From Streptomyces sp. SID12488 (GTDB taxonomy: Bacteria > Actinomycetota > Actinomycetes > Streptomycetales > Streptomycetaceae): a stretch of 64,000 nucleotides of DNA. Shown in pieces: positions 1 to 7,776 of the stretch (position 1 is the first letter of the stretch; every line of letters begins with the position of its first letter). The translations under genes were made by a program, and so were the position numbers. The stretch spans positions 62,001 through 126,000 of the forward strand of contig NZ_JAAGLT010000021.1 in assembly GCF_010548275.1 (NCBI RefSeq), given 5' to 3'. The notes below the pieces were generated by a model. The model had not been told where the DNA came from. It worked only from the letters and a program-made list of their open reading frames with translations, and searched no databases.

Positions 1-3000
1 AGGTCCAGCCGCAGCGCGCTGCCCCGTACCGCCGCGAAGGTGATCGCCGTGGGCGCGTCGGAGGCGTCGGCCCACTGGACGGTCGCGTCCGGCACCCGCA
101 CGTACCGGTCACCGACCCGCACCGACACCTCGACCGACGCGGGCAGGCTGTGTGTCGCGTCCACCGTGAAGGCGACCTCGACGCGGGTGAGGTCGCGGGT
201 CCGTCCCCAGTCGACCGAGACCCAGTCCTCGGCGCGGGCCCCGCTGAACGCGGGCAGCAGCGCGGTCGGTGACTTGTAGAACGCGTTGGACCAGCCGGTG
301 CCCGGCGCCCCGTCGAGCATCGCGGCGGGCAGGGTGTCCGGGCGGCCGGAGTAACTGGCGTCCGCCGAAAGGTAGGTGGGGGTTCCCGGACCCGGGTCGG
401 GTGCGAAGAGCTCGGCCGGGGTCGGCGCCTCGTCGCGCGCGGGCGTCGTACGGACCGCGACCGTGCCCGTGCGCAGTCCCGCCGAACGGGCCGTGACCTT
501 CAGCCGTCCGGCCGCCGTTCCCGCCCGGACCATGGCAAGTGCCTTGCCGTGGAAGGCGGTTCGGGTGCTCGCCTGGTAGCGCTCAGCGCTTTCCTCGCGC
601 CCGTTGTCGAGACCGGCCAGGGAGCCGCCGTCGACCTCGAAGGCGAGCAGGTGCTCGGCTTCGGGCACGACCACGCCCCGGGCGTCGACCACGTCGGCGG
701 TCACGAAACACAGTGAACGGCCGTCGGCCGCCAGAGACTTGCGGTCCGCGGTGAGGCGTATCGCGTGGGCCGGGCCCGCCGTCCGAAGGACGTCCGTCGC
801 GACGACCCGGCCGCCCCGCCGGGCCACCGCTTTCAACTCGCCCGGTTCGTACGGCACATGCCAGGTCAGATGGAGCTTGCCCGCGCTGCCGTTCGGGCTG
901 GTGTAACTGCCGGGCCAGGGGCCGGAGGTGACCGTCTTGTCGTCGCCGGTGGCCTCCGTCGTCTCCAGGTAGACGCGGCCGTCGACCGTCTTCTTGGTGT
1001 CGAACCGCCTTGTGCCCAGCGGCTTTCCGTTGAGGAACAGTTCCACCGTGTCGACGTTGGCGTAGGCCCAGACCTCCACCGTGTCGCCCGGTTCGTGGTT
1101 CCAGGTCATCGGGAGCAGATGGACCATGGGCTCACTCGTCCACTGGCTGCGGAACAGGTGGTACATGTCCTTGGGGAAACCGGCCGTGTCGACCGCGCCG
1201 AAGAAGGACGCCTTCACCGGGAACACGTCGTACGGGGTCGGCTCGCCGATGTAGTCGATACCCGACCACAGGAACTCACCCGCGAACCACTTGCGGTCCC
1301 GGTCCTTCTTCAGGCCGTACTCGCCGCTCATCGTCCAGGAGGCGAGGTTGTTGTCGTACGACGAGACCGCGCGGCGGCCCGGCGTGTGGTTCTCGCCGGT
1401 GTTGAGGTGTTCCGGTTCCTGGTAGGTGGCCCGGGTGGAGGTCTCGGAGGAGGACTCCGACTCGAAGAGGAACAGGTGCGGGTAGGCGACGTGCAGGGTG
1501 TCCACCGACTTCGCGGTGTTGTAGTTGAGGCCGAGACCATCGAGCTTGGCCAGCATCAGATCGGCCGCGGAGCCCTTCGCGGGCGGGTTGCGGTACTTGT
1601 CTGAGCCGATGACGAGCGGGCGGGTGTCGTCGGCCGCCCTGATCGCTCCGATGATCCGGTCGGCCATGGCGAGGCCTTCGGTCCGGGTGGAGTCGGTGAT
1701 CTCGTTGCCGATCGACCACAGCAGCACGGCGGGCGAGTTACGGGCCGCGAGCACCATCTCGGTGGCGTCCTTCTCGCACCACTCCTCGAAGAACCGGCCG
1801 TAGTCGTAACGGGTCTTGGCAGTCCGCCAGCAGTCGAAGGCCTCGACCATCATCACGATGCCCAGTTCCTCGCAGACCTGGATCATCTCCGGCGAGGGCG
1901 GGTTGTGGGAGGTGCGGAAGGCGTTGACGCCCATCGACTTCATGATGGTCATCTGCCTGCGGATCGCGTCGATGCTGACGGCGGCCCCGAGGGCGCCCAG
2001 GTCGTGGTGGAGGTCGACTCCCTTGATCTTGTGATGGATACCGTTGAGCTGGAAGCCCTCGTCCGGGTCGAAGCGGAAGCTCCGGATGCCGAAGGTCGTG
2101 CGGTGGGTGTCGACGGTGGTGCCGCCGACGCGCAGTTCGGTCTTCAGGGTGTAGCGGTGCGGGGCCGCGATGTCCCACAACCTCGGTTCGGGGACGGTGA
2201 GTTCATGGGTCTCGGTCGACCGGTCGGTGACGGCGACGCTGGAGGCCGTACGGGCGACCGTACGTCCTCGGGGGTCGACGATCCGGGAGACGACCTCGAC
2301 CTCGGCGGCGGTCCCCGACGCGTTGACCACGGAGGTCCGCACCCGGACGACGGCCCGATCCTCGGTGATCTCCGGGGTGGTGACGTACGTACCCCAGCGC
2401 TCCACGTGCACCGGTTCGGTGACGACCAGGCGGGCCTCGCGGTAGATGCCACTGCCCGAGTACCAGCGGCTGCTGGGCAGCCGGTTCCGCACCATGACCG
2501 CGAGTACGTTCTCGGTGGTGCCGTCGGTGTGCAGGAGGCCGGTGAGGTCGAGGGCGAAGCCGGTGTAGCCGTAGGGGTGACGGCCGACCTCCGTCCCGTT
2601 GCAGTAGATGTACGAGTCCATGTACACGCCGTCGAACTCCACCGAGATCCGCTTGCCGGCGAGCGCGGGCGGGAGGGTGAACGCGAGGCGGTACCAGCCC
2701 AGGCCGCCGGGGAAGAACCCGGTACCGCTGGTGGTGCCGTGGTCTGTGGTCGGGGTGAGTTCGATGCTCCAGTCGTGGGGGACGGCGACCGTCCGCCACC
2801 CCGAGTCGTCGTAGGCGGGGTCGGGGGCGTTCGCGTACGCGCCCGTGGGGTCGGTGATCCCGCCCGGGTCGACCAGCGCGAAGCGCCAGCCGTCCCGCAG
2901 CGGGACGGTTCGGCGGCCGGCCCGTCCGGCGGCGGCCCGCGCGTCGGCCGCGGTGCCCAGCAGGGCTCCGGCCGCGGGGGCGGACGTACCGGCGACCAGC

Positions 3001-3023
3001 ACCGATCTGCGAGTGACCGTCAT
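1..3023 (-). CDS. Secreted glycoside hydrolase family 2 protein (beta-galactosidase-like), 3' end outside the window
   Basis: The visible part is about 1,007 residues and runs off the left edge. ATG at 3023 follows a GAGGGAG ribosome site. A Tat-type signal (TRRSVLVAG) and an Ala-rich cleavage region ending ADARA indicate export. Family domains follow in order: jelly-roll sugar-binding domain (about 40-200), Ig-like domain (205-305), TIM barrel (310-600), further beta domains, and near the edge a discoidin/F5-8 type C-like carbohydrate-binding domain (AMLDGAPGTGWSNAF). The GH2 acid/base is visible as LLWSIGNEI (Glu about 440) and the nucleophile as FAGEFLWSG (Glu about 582). It should remove terminal sugars, probably beta-galactose, from extracellular glycans; the exact substrate is not decidable here. 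It is transcribed alone, divergently from the SpoIIE-type gene. Confidence 0.93.
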   Translation of the reverse strand, partial: MTVTRRSVLVAGTSAPAAGALLGTAADARAAAGRAGRRTVPLRDGWRFALVDPGGITDPTGAYANAPDPAYDDSGWRTVAVPHDWSIELTPTTDHGTTSGTGFFPGGLGWYRLAFTLPPALAGKRISVEFDGVYMDSYIYCNGTEVGRHPYGYTGFALDLTGLLHTDGTTENVLAVMVRNRLPSSRWYSGSGIYREARLVVTEPVHVERWGTYVTTPEITEDRAVVRVRTSVVNASGTAAEVEVVSRIVDPRGRTVARTASSVAVTDRSTETHELTVPEPRLWDIAAPHRYTLKTELRVGGTTVDTHRTTFGIRSFRFDPDEGFQLNGIHHKIKGVDLHHDLGALGAAVSIDAIRRQMTIMKSMGVNAFRTSHNPPSPEMIQVCEELGIVMMVEAFDCWRTAKTRYDYGRFFEEWCEKDATEMVLAARNSPAVLLWSIGNEITDSTRTEGLAMADRIIGAIRAADDTRPLVIGSDKYRNPPAKGSAADLMLAKLDGLGLNYNTAKSVDTLHVAYPHLFLFESESSSETSTRATYQEPEHLNTGENHTPGRRAVSSYDNNLASWTMSGEYGLKKDRDRKWFAGEFLWSGIDYIGEPTPYDVFPVKASFFGAVDTAGFPKDMYHLFRSQWTSEPMVHLLPMTWNHEPGDTVEVWAYANVDTVELFLNGKPLGTRRFDTKKTVDGRVYLETTEATGDDKTVTSGPWPGSYTSPNGSAGKLHLTWHVPYEPGELKAVARRGGRVVATDVLRTAGPAHAIRLTADRKSLAADGRSLCFVTADVVDARGVVVPEAEHLLAFEVDGGSLAGLDNGREESAERYQASTRTAFHGKALAMVRAGTAAGRLKVTARSAGLRTGTVAVRTTPARDEAPTPAELFAPDPGPGTPTYLSADASYSGRPDTLPAAMLDGAPGTGWSNAFYKSPTALLPAFSGARAEDWVSVDWGRTRDLTRVEVAFTVDATHSLPASVEVSVRVGDRYVRVPDATVQWADASDAPTAITFAAVRGSALRLD

Positions 3024-3061
3024 GGCGGCTCTCCCTCATCAGGGCCCAGAAGTACTCACAA

Positions 3062-3110
3062 TTGATCGTTAGCAAACAGATTCTGACGGTACGGAACATG
3101 CGCCCGTCAA
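3062..3110 (-). promoter_or_regulatory. Candidate promoter and operator of the GH2 gene
   Basis: On the minus strand a TTGACG -35 element (3105-3110) lies 19 bp from CAGAAT (3080-3085). Just downstream sits the imperfect LacI-like palindrome TTGATCGTTAGCAA (3062-3075), where a repressor would block transcription start. No LacI gene is adjacent, so the cognate regulator would be elsewhere. Pattern-based only. Confidence 0.35.
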
Positions 3111-3290
3111 GAGTCCGGTGACGTACTTCGGCCTCACCTGTCACAACGGCCTGAAAACCGCCCCGCGCGGCGGCCTTCGCGGCGGTCCGGGGACATGGGT
3201 GTTACTGACCATGCGGGGACAGAACGCACTAGTGTGGAACACCAGTGACATCCCCTGCTCACTGTGAGTGTTCACGATGGAGTGGCGACG

Positions 3291-5675
3291 ATGAGTCCGG
3301 TGTACCCGTTCGACGATGCCGCCACGGCGCGGGCCGTCGTCGACGGGCGGGGCGCACTGACCGGCTGGAACGAGGGCGCCCGTCGGCTGCTGGGCTGGTC
3401 GGCGGCCGAGATGCTGGGCCGCCCCGCCGCTTCCCTGCTGGCCGTCGACGGTTCGGAGAAGCCCGGGCGGCCGGCGGAGGAGATCTGGCACGGCACTCTC
3501 GCGCTGCGTCACCGTGACGGCCGGACGGTGTCCTCCTGGCTCCTCGCCCACTACCGGCCGGCCCCGGACGGCGGCCGGGGCGACTGGCTCCTCGTAACCC
3601 CCCTGGAGAACGGCTCCCGGCCCGCGGACGAGCCCCTGATGCGGGCCGCGCTGGCCCAGGCGCCCTGTGCGACGGCCGTCTACGACGACCGGCTGCGGCT
3701 GCACGGCGTCAACGACGCCATGGCCGCAGTCATCGGGCTGCCGCTGGAGCGCGTCCGGGGGCTCAGAATTGCCGAGATAGGGGGCCGGGAGCGCAGCGCG
3801 GAGCTTGAGCAGCACATGCTCGACGTGCTGACCAGCGGCCGGGCGAAGGACGTCCAGACCTATCTGCGCACCGGCGGCGAGGACCACGCGCACGCGTGGC
3901 TGGCCCGGATCGCGCCGCTCAAGGACGCCGAGGGGCAGGTGCGGGGGGTTTGTCTCGCGGCCCACGACTTCACCGAGCAGTACCTCGCCCGGGAGCGGCT
4001 CCAGCTGGTCAACGAGGCGAGCGTGCGCATCGGCACCACCCTCGACGTCACCCGCACCGCGCAGGAGTTGGCGGACGTCTGTGTCCCGGCGCTCGCCGAC
4101 TTCGTCAGCGTCGACCTGCTCGACCCGCCGCAGCACGGCGGCGACCACCGGCCGGCCGAACTGACCGCGCCGCTCAGCCTCCGCAGGGCCGCCCACCGGT
4201 CGATCGTCCCGGGCAGCCCCGAAGCCGTGGCCAAGCCGGGACAGCTGGAGGAGTACCCCGCCTTGTCACCCCAGGCCGACTCCCTCCTCGCAGGCCGCAC
4301 CATCATCGCCACCCTGCCCGCCGACGACCTCGAACAGCGGCTGGCCTGGGACAAGGCCCGCCTCAACCGGGTCAAGGAGTTCGGCATCCACTCCATGATG
4401 TCCGTACCGATCACGGCACGCGGTACGACGCTCGGCGTCGCCGTCCTGACCCGGTACCGGCGGCCCGACCCGTTCACGGCCGACGACGCGCTGCTCGCCG
4501 AGGAGGTGACCGCCCGGGCCGCCGTCTGTATCGACAACGCCCGCCGGTTCTCCCGCGAACGCGACACCGCTCTCGCCCTGCAACGCAGTCTGCTCCCCCG
4601 GACCCTGCCGCGCACCGCCGCCCTCGAAGCCGCCTCGCGCTATCTCCCGGCGGCGCGGGCCGGGGTGGGCGGCGACTGGTTCGACGTGATCCCGCTGTCC
4701 GGGATGCGGGTCGCGATGGTCGTCGGGGACGTGGTCGGCCACGGCATCCAGGCCTCCGCCACCATGGGCCGGCTGCGCACCGCCGTGCGCACGCTCGCCG
4801 ACATCGACCTCGCCCCGGACGAGCTCCTCACTCACCTCGACGACCTCGTCGTACGGCTGTCCGCCGAGGCCGGCAGCGAGGGCGGCCCGGGCGAGGTCGG
4901 GGCGACCTGTCTGTACGCGGTGTACGACCCGGTGTCACGACGCTGCACCCTGGCCCGCGCCGGGCATCCCCCGCCGGTCATGCTCACCCCGGGCGGCACT
5001 CCCCGGCAGGTGCGGCTGCCCGCCGGGCCGCCGCTGGGCCTGGGCGGGCTGCCGTTCGAGTCCACGGAACTGGAGGTGCCGGAGGGCACGGTCCTCGCGT
5101 TCTACACCGACGGGCTGATCGAGAGCCGCGAGCGGGACATCGACGCCGGTCACCAGCTGCTGTGCGACGCGCTGGCCGCGTACGCGGACTCGCTCGACGA
5201 GACGTGCGACCGCATCCTGCACACCCTGCTCCCGCCGGGCGGCGCGGCCGACGATGTCGCGCTGCTGCTGGCCCGCACCCAGGGCCTGTCCGCCTCCCGT
5301 GTCACGACGTGGGACATCCCTGCCGACCCCGCACTCGTCGGGCCGATCCGCAAGCAGGTCGGCGAGCAGCTCGACGTCTGGGATCTGAGCGAGGCCGCGT
5401 TCACCACCGAACTGGTGGTGAGCGAGCTGGTCACCAACGCCATCCGGTACGGCTCGCAGCCCATCCGGCTGCGGCTCATCCACGACGCGGCGACCCTGAT
5501 CTGCGAGGTCTCCGACTCCAGTCACACCGCCCCGCACCTGCGGCGCGCCAGGACCTTCGACGAGGGGGGCCGCGGGCTGCTGCTGGTCGCCCAGCTCACC
5601 GAGCGGTGGGGCAGCCGCCACACACCCGACGGGAAGACCATCTGGGCGGAGCTGTCGCTGACGGACGAGCTGTGA
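3291..5675 (+). CDS. PAS-GAF-SpoIIE serine phosphatase with C-terminal ATPase (anti-sigma kinase-like) domain
   Basis: 794-residue cytosolic multidomain signalling protein. ATG at 3291 is preferred over an in-frame GTG at 3264 because GGAG at 3279-3282 is correctly spaced only for the ATG. Order: two PAS domains (about 8-85 and 115-230), GAF domain (240-415), PP2C/SpoIIE phosphatase (430-650) with metal-site motifs GGDWFDV (about 460) and FYTDGLIESR (about 606), then an HATPase_c domain of the RsbW/SpoIIAB type (665-790) with ELVTNAIRYG and DEGGRGLLLV. Proteins of this architecture dephosphorylate STAS anti-sigma antagonists, linking a sensed signal to sigma-factor release; Streptomyces genomes carry dozens. 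A STAS protein is encoded at 29.5 kb in this window, but nothing ties the two together. Confidence 0.93.
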   Translation: MSPVYPFDDAATARAVVDGRGALTGWNEGARRLLGWSAAEMLGRPAASLLAVDGSEKPGRPAEEIWHGTLALRHRDGRTVSSWLLAHYRPAPDGGRGDWLLVTPLENGSRPADEPLMRAALAQAPCATAVYDDRLRLHGVNDAMAAVIGLPLERVRGLRIAEIGGRERSAELEQHMLDVLTSGRAKDVQTYLRTGGEDHAHAWLARIAPLKDAEGQVRGVCLAAHDFTEQYLARERLQLVNEASVRIGTTLDVTRTAQELADVCVPALADFVSVDLLDPPQHGGDHRPAELTAPLSLRRAAHRSIVPGSPEAVAKPGQLEEYPALSPQADSLLAGRTIIATLPADDLEQRLAWDKARLNRVKEFGIHSMMSVPITARGTTLGVAVLTRYRRPDPFTADDALLAEEVTARAAVCIDNARRFSRERDTALALQRSLLPRTLPRTAALEAASRYLPAARAGVGGDWFDVIPLSGMRVAMVVGDVVGHGIQASATMGRLRTAVRTLADIDLAPDELLTHLDDLVVRLSAEAGSEGGPGEVGATCLYAVYDPVSRRCTLARAGHPPPVMLTPGGTPRQVRLPAGPPLGLGGLPFESTELEVPEGTVLAFYTDGLIESRERDIDAGHQLLCDALAAYADSLDETCDRILHTLLPPGGAADDVALLLARTQGLSASRVTTWDIPADPALVGPIRKQVGEQLDVWDLSEAAFTTELVVSELVTNAIRYGSQPIRLRLIHDAATLICEVSDSSHTAPHLRRARTFDEGGRGLLLVAQLTERWGSRHTPDGKTIWAELSLTDEL

Positions 5676-5799
5676 GTCCCGGCGCCCACTGGCAACGGCT
5701 TGAATCGGTGCCACGTGGGCCTTTTAGGTTCCGGTCCCGCAGGACACACGTGACGGTGCACGAGACTCCGTACGCGCAGTGGCCTCCAGGAGTGTGGAC

Positions 5800-6390
5800 A
5801 TGGCGACCTTCCGTACCACCCGGCCCGCCCAACGGGCCGCGCTGCTCGCGAGCGCGATCGCGTTACCGGTCCTGCTCGGGGCCTGCGGCAGCGACAGCGG
5901 CGGCACGGCTGTCCCGTCGGCCACCGCTCCGTCGACGGCCACTCCCCCGACGGCCGTCCCGTCAACCGGCGACACCCGTTGCCGTACCTCCGAGCTGCGC
6001 GCCTCGGTCGGGCGACCCAACCCGGGCGCCGGGCAGAAGAACTTCCCCGTCGTCCTCACCAACGAATCCGCTCGCACCTGCACCCTGCGCGGCTACCCGG
6101 GCATCGCCTTCGTGGACGCGGCCGACAAACAGCTGGGCCTCCCCCCGAAGCGCTCCGACGCCGAGCTGACGACCGTCCGTCTGGCGCCGGGCGAGAGTGG
6201 CTGGGTGGGCCTGAGCTTCGCGAATCCCGAGCTCAGCGAGGCCGAGACGGAGACTCCGGCCGAGCTGCTGGTGACCCCGCCTGACGAGCGGGATCCGCTG
6301 AAGGTGACATGGGAGAGGGGCGAGGTGCCGGTCGGCGGGAACGATTCCTCCGTGTTCCTGTCGGTCTTCGGTCCCGGTACCGGAGCCTGA
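5800..6390 (+). CDS. DUF4232 lipoprotein
   Basis: 196-residue exported lipoprotein. ATG 5800 follows CCAGGAG at 5787-5793. The N-terminus has basic residues, a hydrophobic stretch and the lipobox LLGAC, so it should be lipidated on Cys. A Ser/Thr/Pro/Ala-rich linker leads into a beta-rich domain with CRTSELRASVG and RTCTLRGYPGIAFVD, the hallmark pattern of DUF4232 proteins, which are abundant and functionally uncharacterised in actinobacteria. Two Cys of this domain may form a disulfide. It is separated from the SpoIIE gene by 124 bp with no obvious terminator. Confidence 0.85.
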   Translation: MATFRTTRPAQRAALLASAIALPVLLGACGSDSGGTAVPSATAPSTATPPTAVPSTGDTRCRTSELRASVGRPNPGAGQKNFPVVLTNESARTCTLRGYPGIAFVDAADKQLGLPPKRSDAELTTVRLAPGESGWVGLSFANPELSEAETETPAELLVTPPDERDPLKVTWERGEVPVGGNDSSVFLSVFGPGTGA

Positions 6391-6465
6391 CCCGGTCGAG
6401 GGGCCGATGAGCTGGGCCTGCTTTCATGGAGGGGTACCGACATCCCTGTCCCGGAGGACCGAACC

Positions 6466-7755
6466 CTGAACGCCCCGTCCGCCGAGGCACTGTCCATCGC
6501 CTTGCTCATCGCTGTTCTGGCCTGTGCCGTCGTCCGCCCGTTCGGGCTGCCGGAGGCGGTCGTGGCGGTTCCCGCCGCCGGGCTCGTGGTCCTCACCGGC
6601 GCCATCTCGCCGGCTCACGCGTGGGAGGAGGCCGAGCGGCTCGGGCCGGTGGTCGGCTTTCTCGCGGCGGTGCTGGTGCTGGCCCACTTCTGCGATGTCG
6701 AGGGGCTCTTCCGGGCCTGCGGCGCGTGGATGGCCCGGTGGTCGAAGAACCGGCCCGGGCGGCTGCTGACCTCGGTCTTCGTGCTCGCCTCGGCGATCAC
6801 GGCGGTACTGAGCCTGGACGCGACCATCGTGCTGCTCACGCCGGTGGTGTTCGCCACGGCCGTCCGGACGGGGGTCGGGCCCAAGCCGCACAGCTACGCC
6901 TGCGCGCACCTGTCGAACACGGCGTCGCTGCTGCTGCCGGTCTCCAACCTCACCAACCTGTTGGCGTTCAGCGCGAGCGGCCTGAGCTTCACCCGGTTCG
7001 CCGCGCTGATGACGCTACCCTGGCTGGTCGCGATCGGCGCCGAGTACGTGGTGTTCCGGCGCTTCTTCGCCGCCGACCTGACCGCCCCGACGCCGGACAC
7101 CTCGCCCTCGGACCAGGACACGGACACGGGCCCGGACACGGCTGACGTGCCCCCGCTTCCCCTGTTCGCCCTCGTCACCGTGGCCTGCACGCTGGCCGGG
7201 TTCGTCGTGGCCTCCGCGCTGGGCATCGATCCCGCGTGGGCCGCGCTCGCGGGGGCGCTCGTACTCTCCGGCCGCGCACTGCTGCGACGGCAGGCCACCC
7301 CGGTGACGGTGCTGCGGGCCACGGCGCCCGGGTTCCTCGCGTTCGTGCTGGCGCTCGGCGTCGTCGTCCGCGCGGTCGTGGACAACGGGCTCGCCGACGC
7401 GCTCGGCCGGGTGCTGCCCGACGGGACCGGGCTGGTCGCGCTGCTCGGGATCGCCGTGCTGGCCGCCGTACTCGCCAATCTGATCAACAATCTGCCCGCG
7501 GTGCTCGTGCTGCTGCCGCTGACCGCCGCGGCCGGTCCCGGTGCGGTGCTCGCCGTGCTGCTCGGGGTGAACATCGGCCCGAACCTGACGTACGCCGGAT
7601 CGCTGGCGACCCTGCTGTGGCGGCGCATCGTGCACCAGCACGAGCACGACGTCGGGATCGGGGAGTTCACCCGGCTCGGGCTGATCTCCGTGCCGGCCGC
7701 GCTGATCCCGGCGGTGGTGGCGTTGTGGGGCTCGCTGATCGTCCTCGGGGGCTGA
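6466..7755 (+). CDS. ArsB/NhaD-type (SLC13 family) membrane permease, probable CTG start
   Basis: About 429 residues with 10-12 hydrophobic segments. The protein resembles ArsB/arsenite-permease and SLC13-family ion transporters: it has conserved internal stretches NTASLLLPVSNLTNLL and NIGPNLTYAGSLATLLW, the paired 'N-P-T' type re-entrant motifs of this superfamily. The first standard start is TTG at 6502, but this has no ribosome site. A CTG at 6466 lies 8 bp after GGAGG (6453-6457) and adds LNAPSAEALSIA, which reads as a natural N-terminus. I therefore place the start at 6466. The gene stands alone without arsR/arsC neighbours, so arsenite export is only one option; another anion or Na+/H+ exchange is possible. 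Confidence 0.8.
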   Translation: MNAPSAEALSIALLIAVLACAVVRPFGLPEAVVAVPAAGLVVLTGAISPAHAWEEAERLGPVVGFLAAVLVLAHFCDVEGLFRACGAWMARWSKNRPGRLLTSVFVLASAITAVLSLDATIVLLTPVVFATAVRTGVGPKPHSYACAHLSNTASLLLPVSNLTNLLAFSASGLSFTRFAALMTLPWLVAIGAEYVVFRRFFAADLTAPTPDTSPSDQDTDTGPDTADVPPLPLFALVTVACTLAGFVVASALGIDPAWAALAGALVLSGRALLRRQATPVTVLRATAPGFLAFVLALGVVVRAVVDNGLADALGRVLPDGTGLVALLGIAVLAAVLANLINNLPAVLVLLPLTAAAGPGAVLAVLLGVNIGPNLTYAGSLATLLWRRIVHQHEHDVGIGEFTRLGLISVPAALIPAVVALWGSLIVLGG

Positions 7756-7776
7756 GGGCCGGGCGGGTCCCGGTCG

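Noticed and set aside
3896..6169. 757-codon Arg/Pro-rich frame across the SpoIIE and DUF4232 genes
   Set aside because: An out-of-frame shadow of the two real genes; composition is typical of frame-shifted GC-rich DNA.
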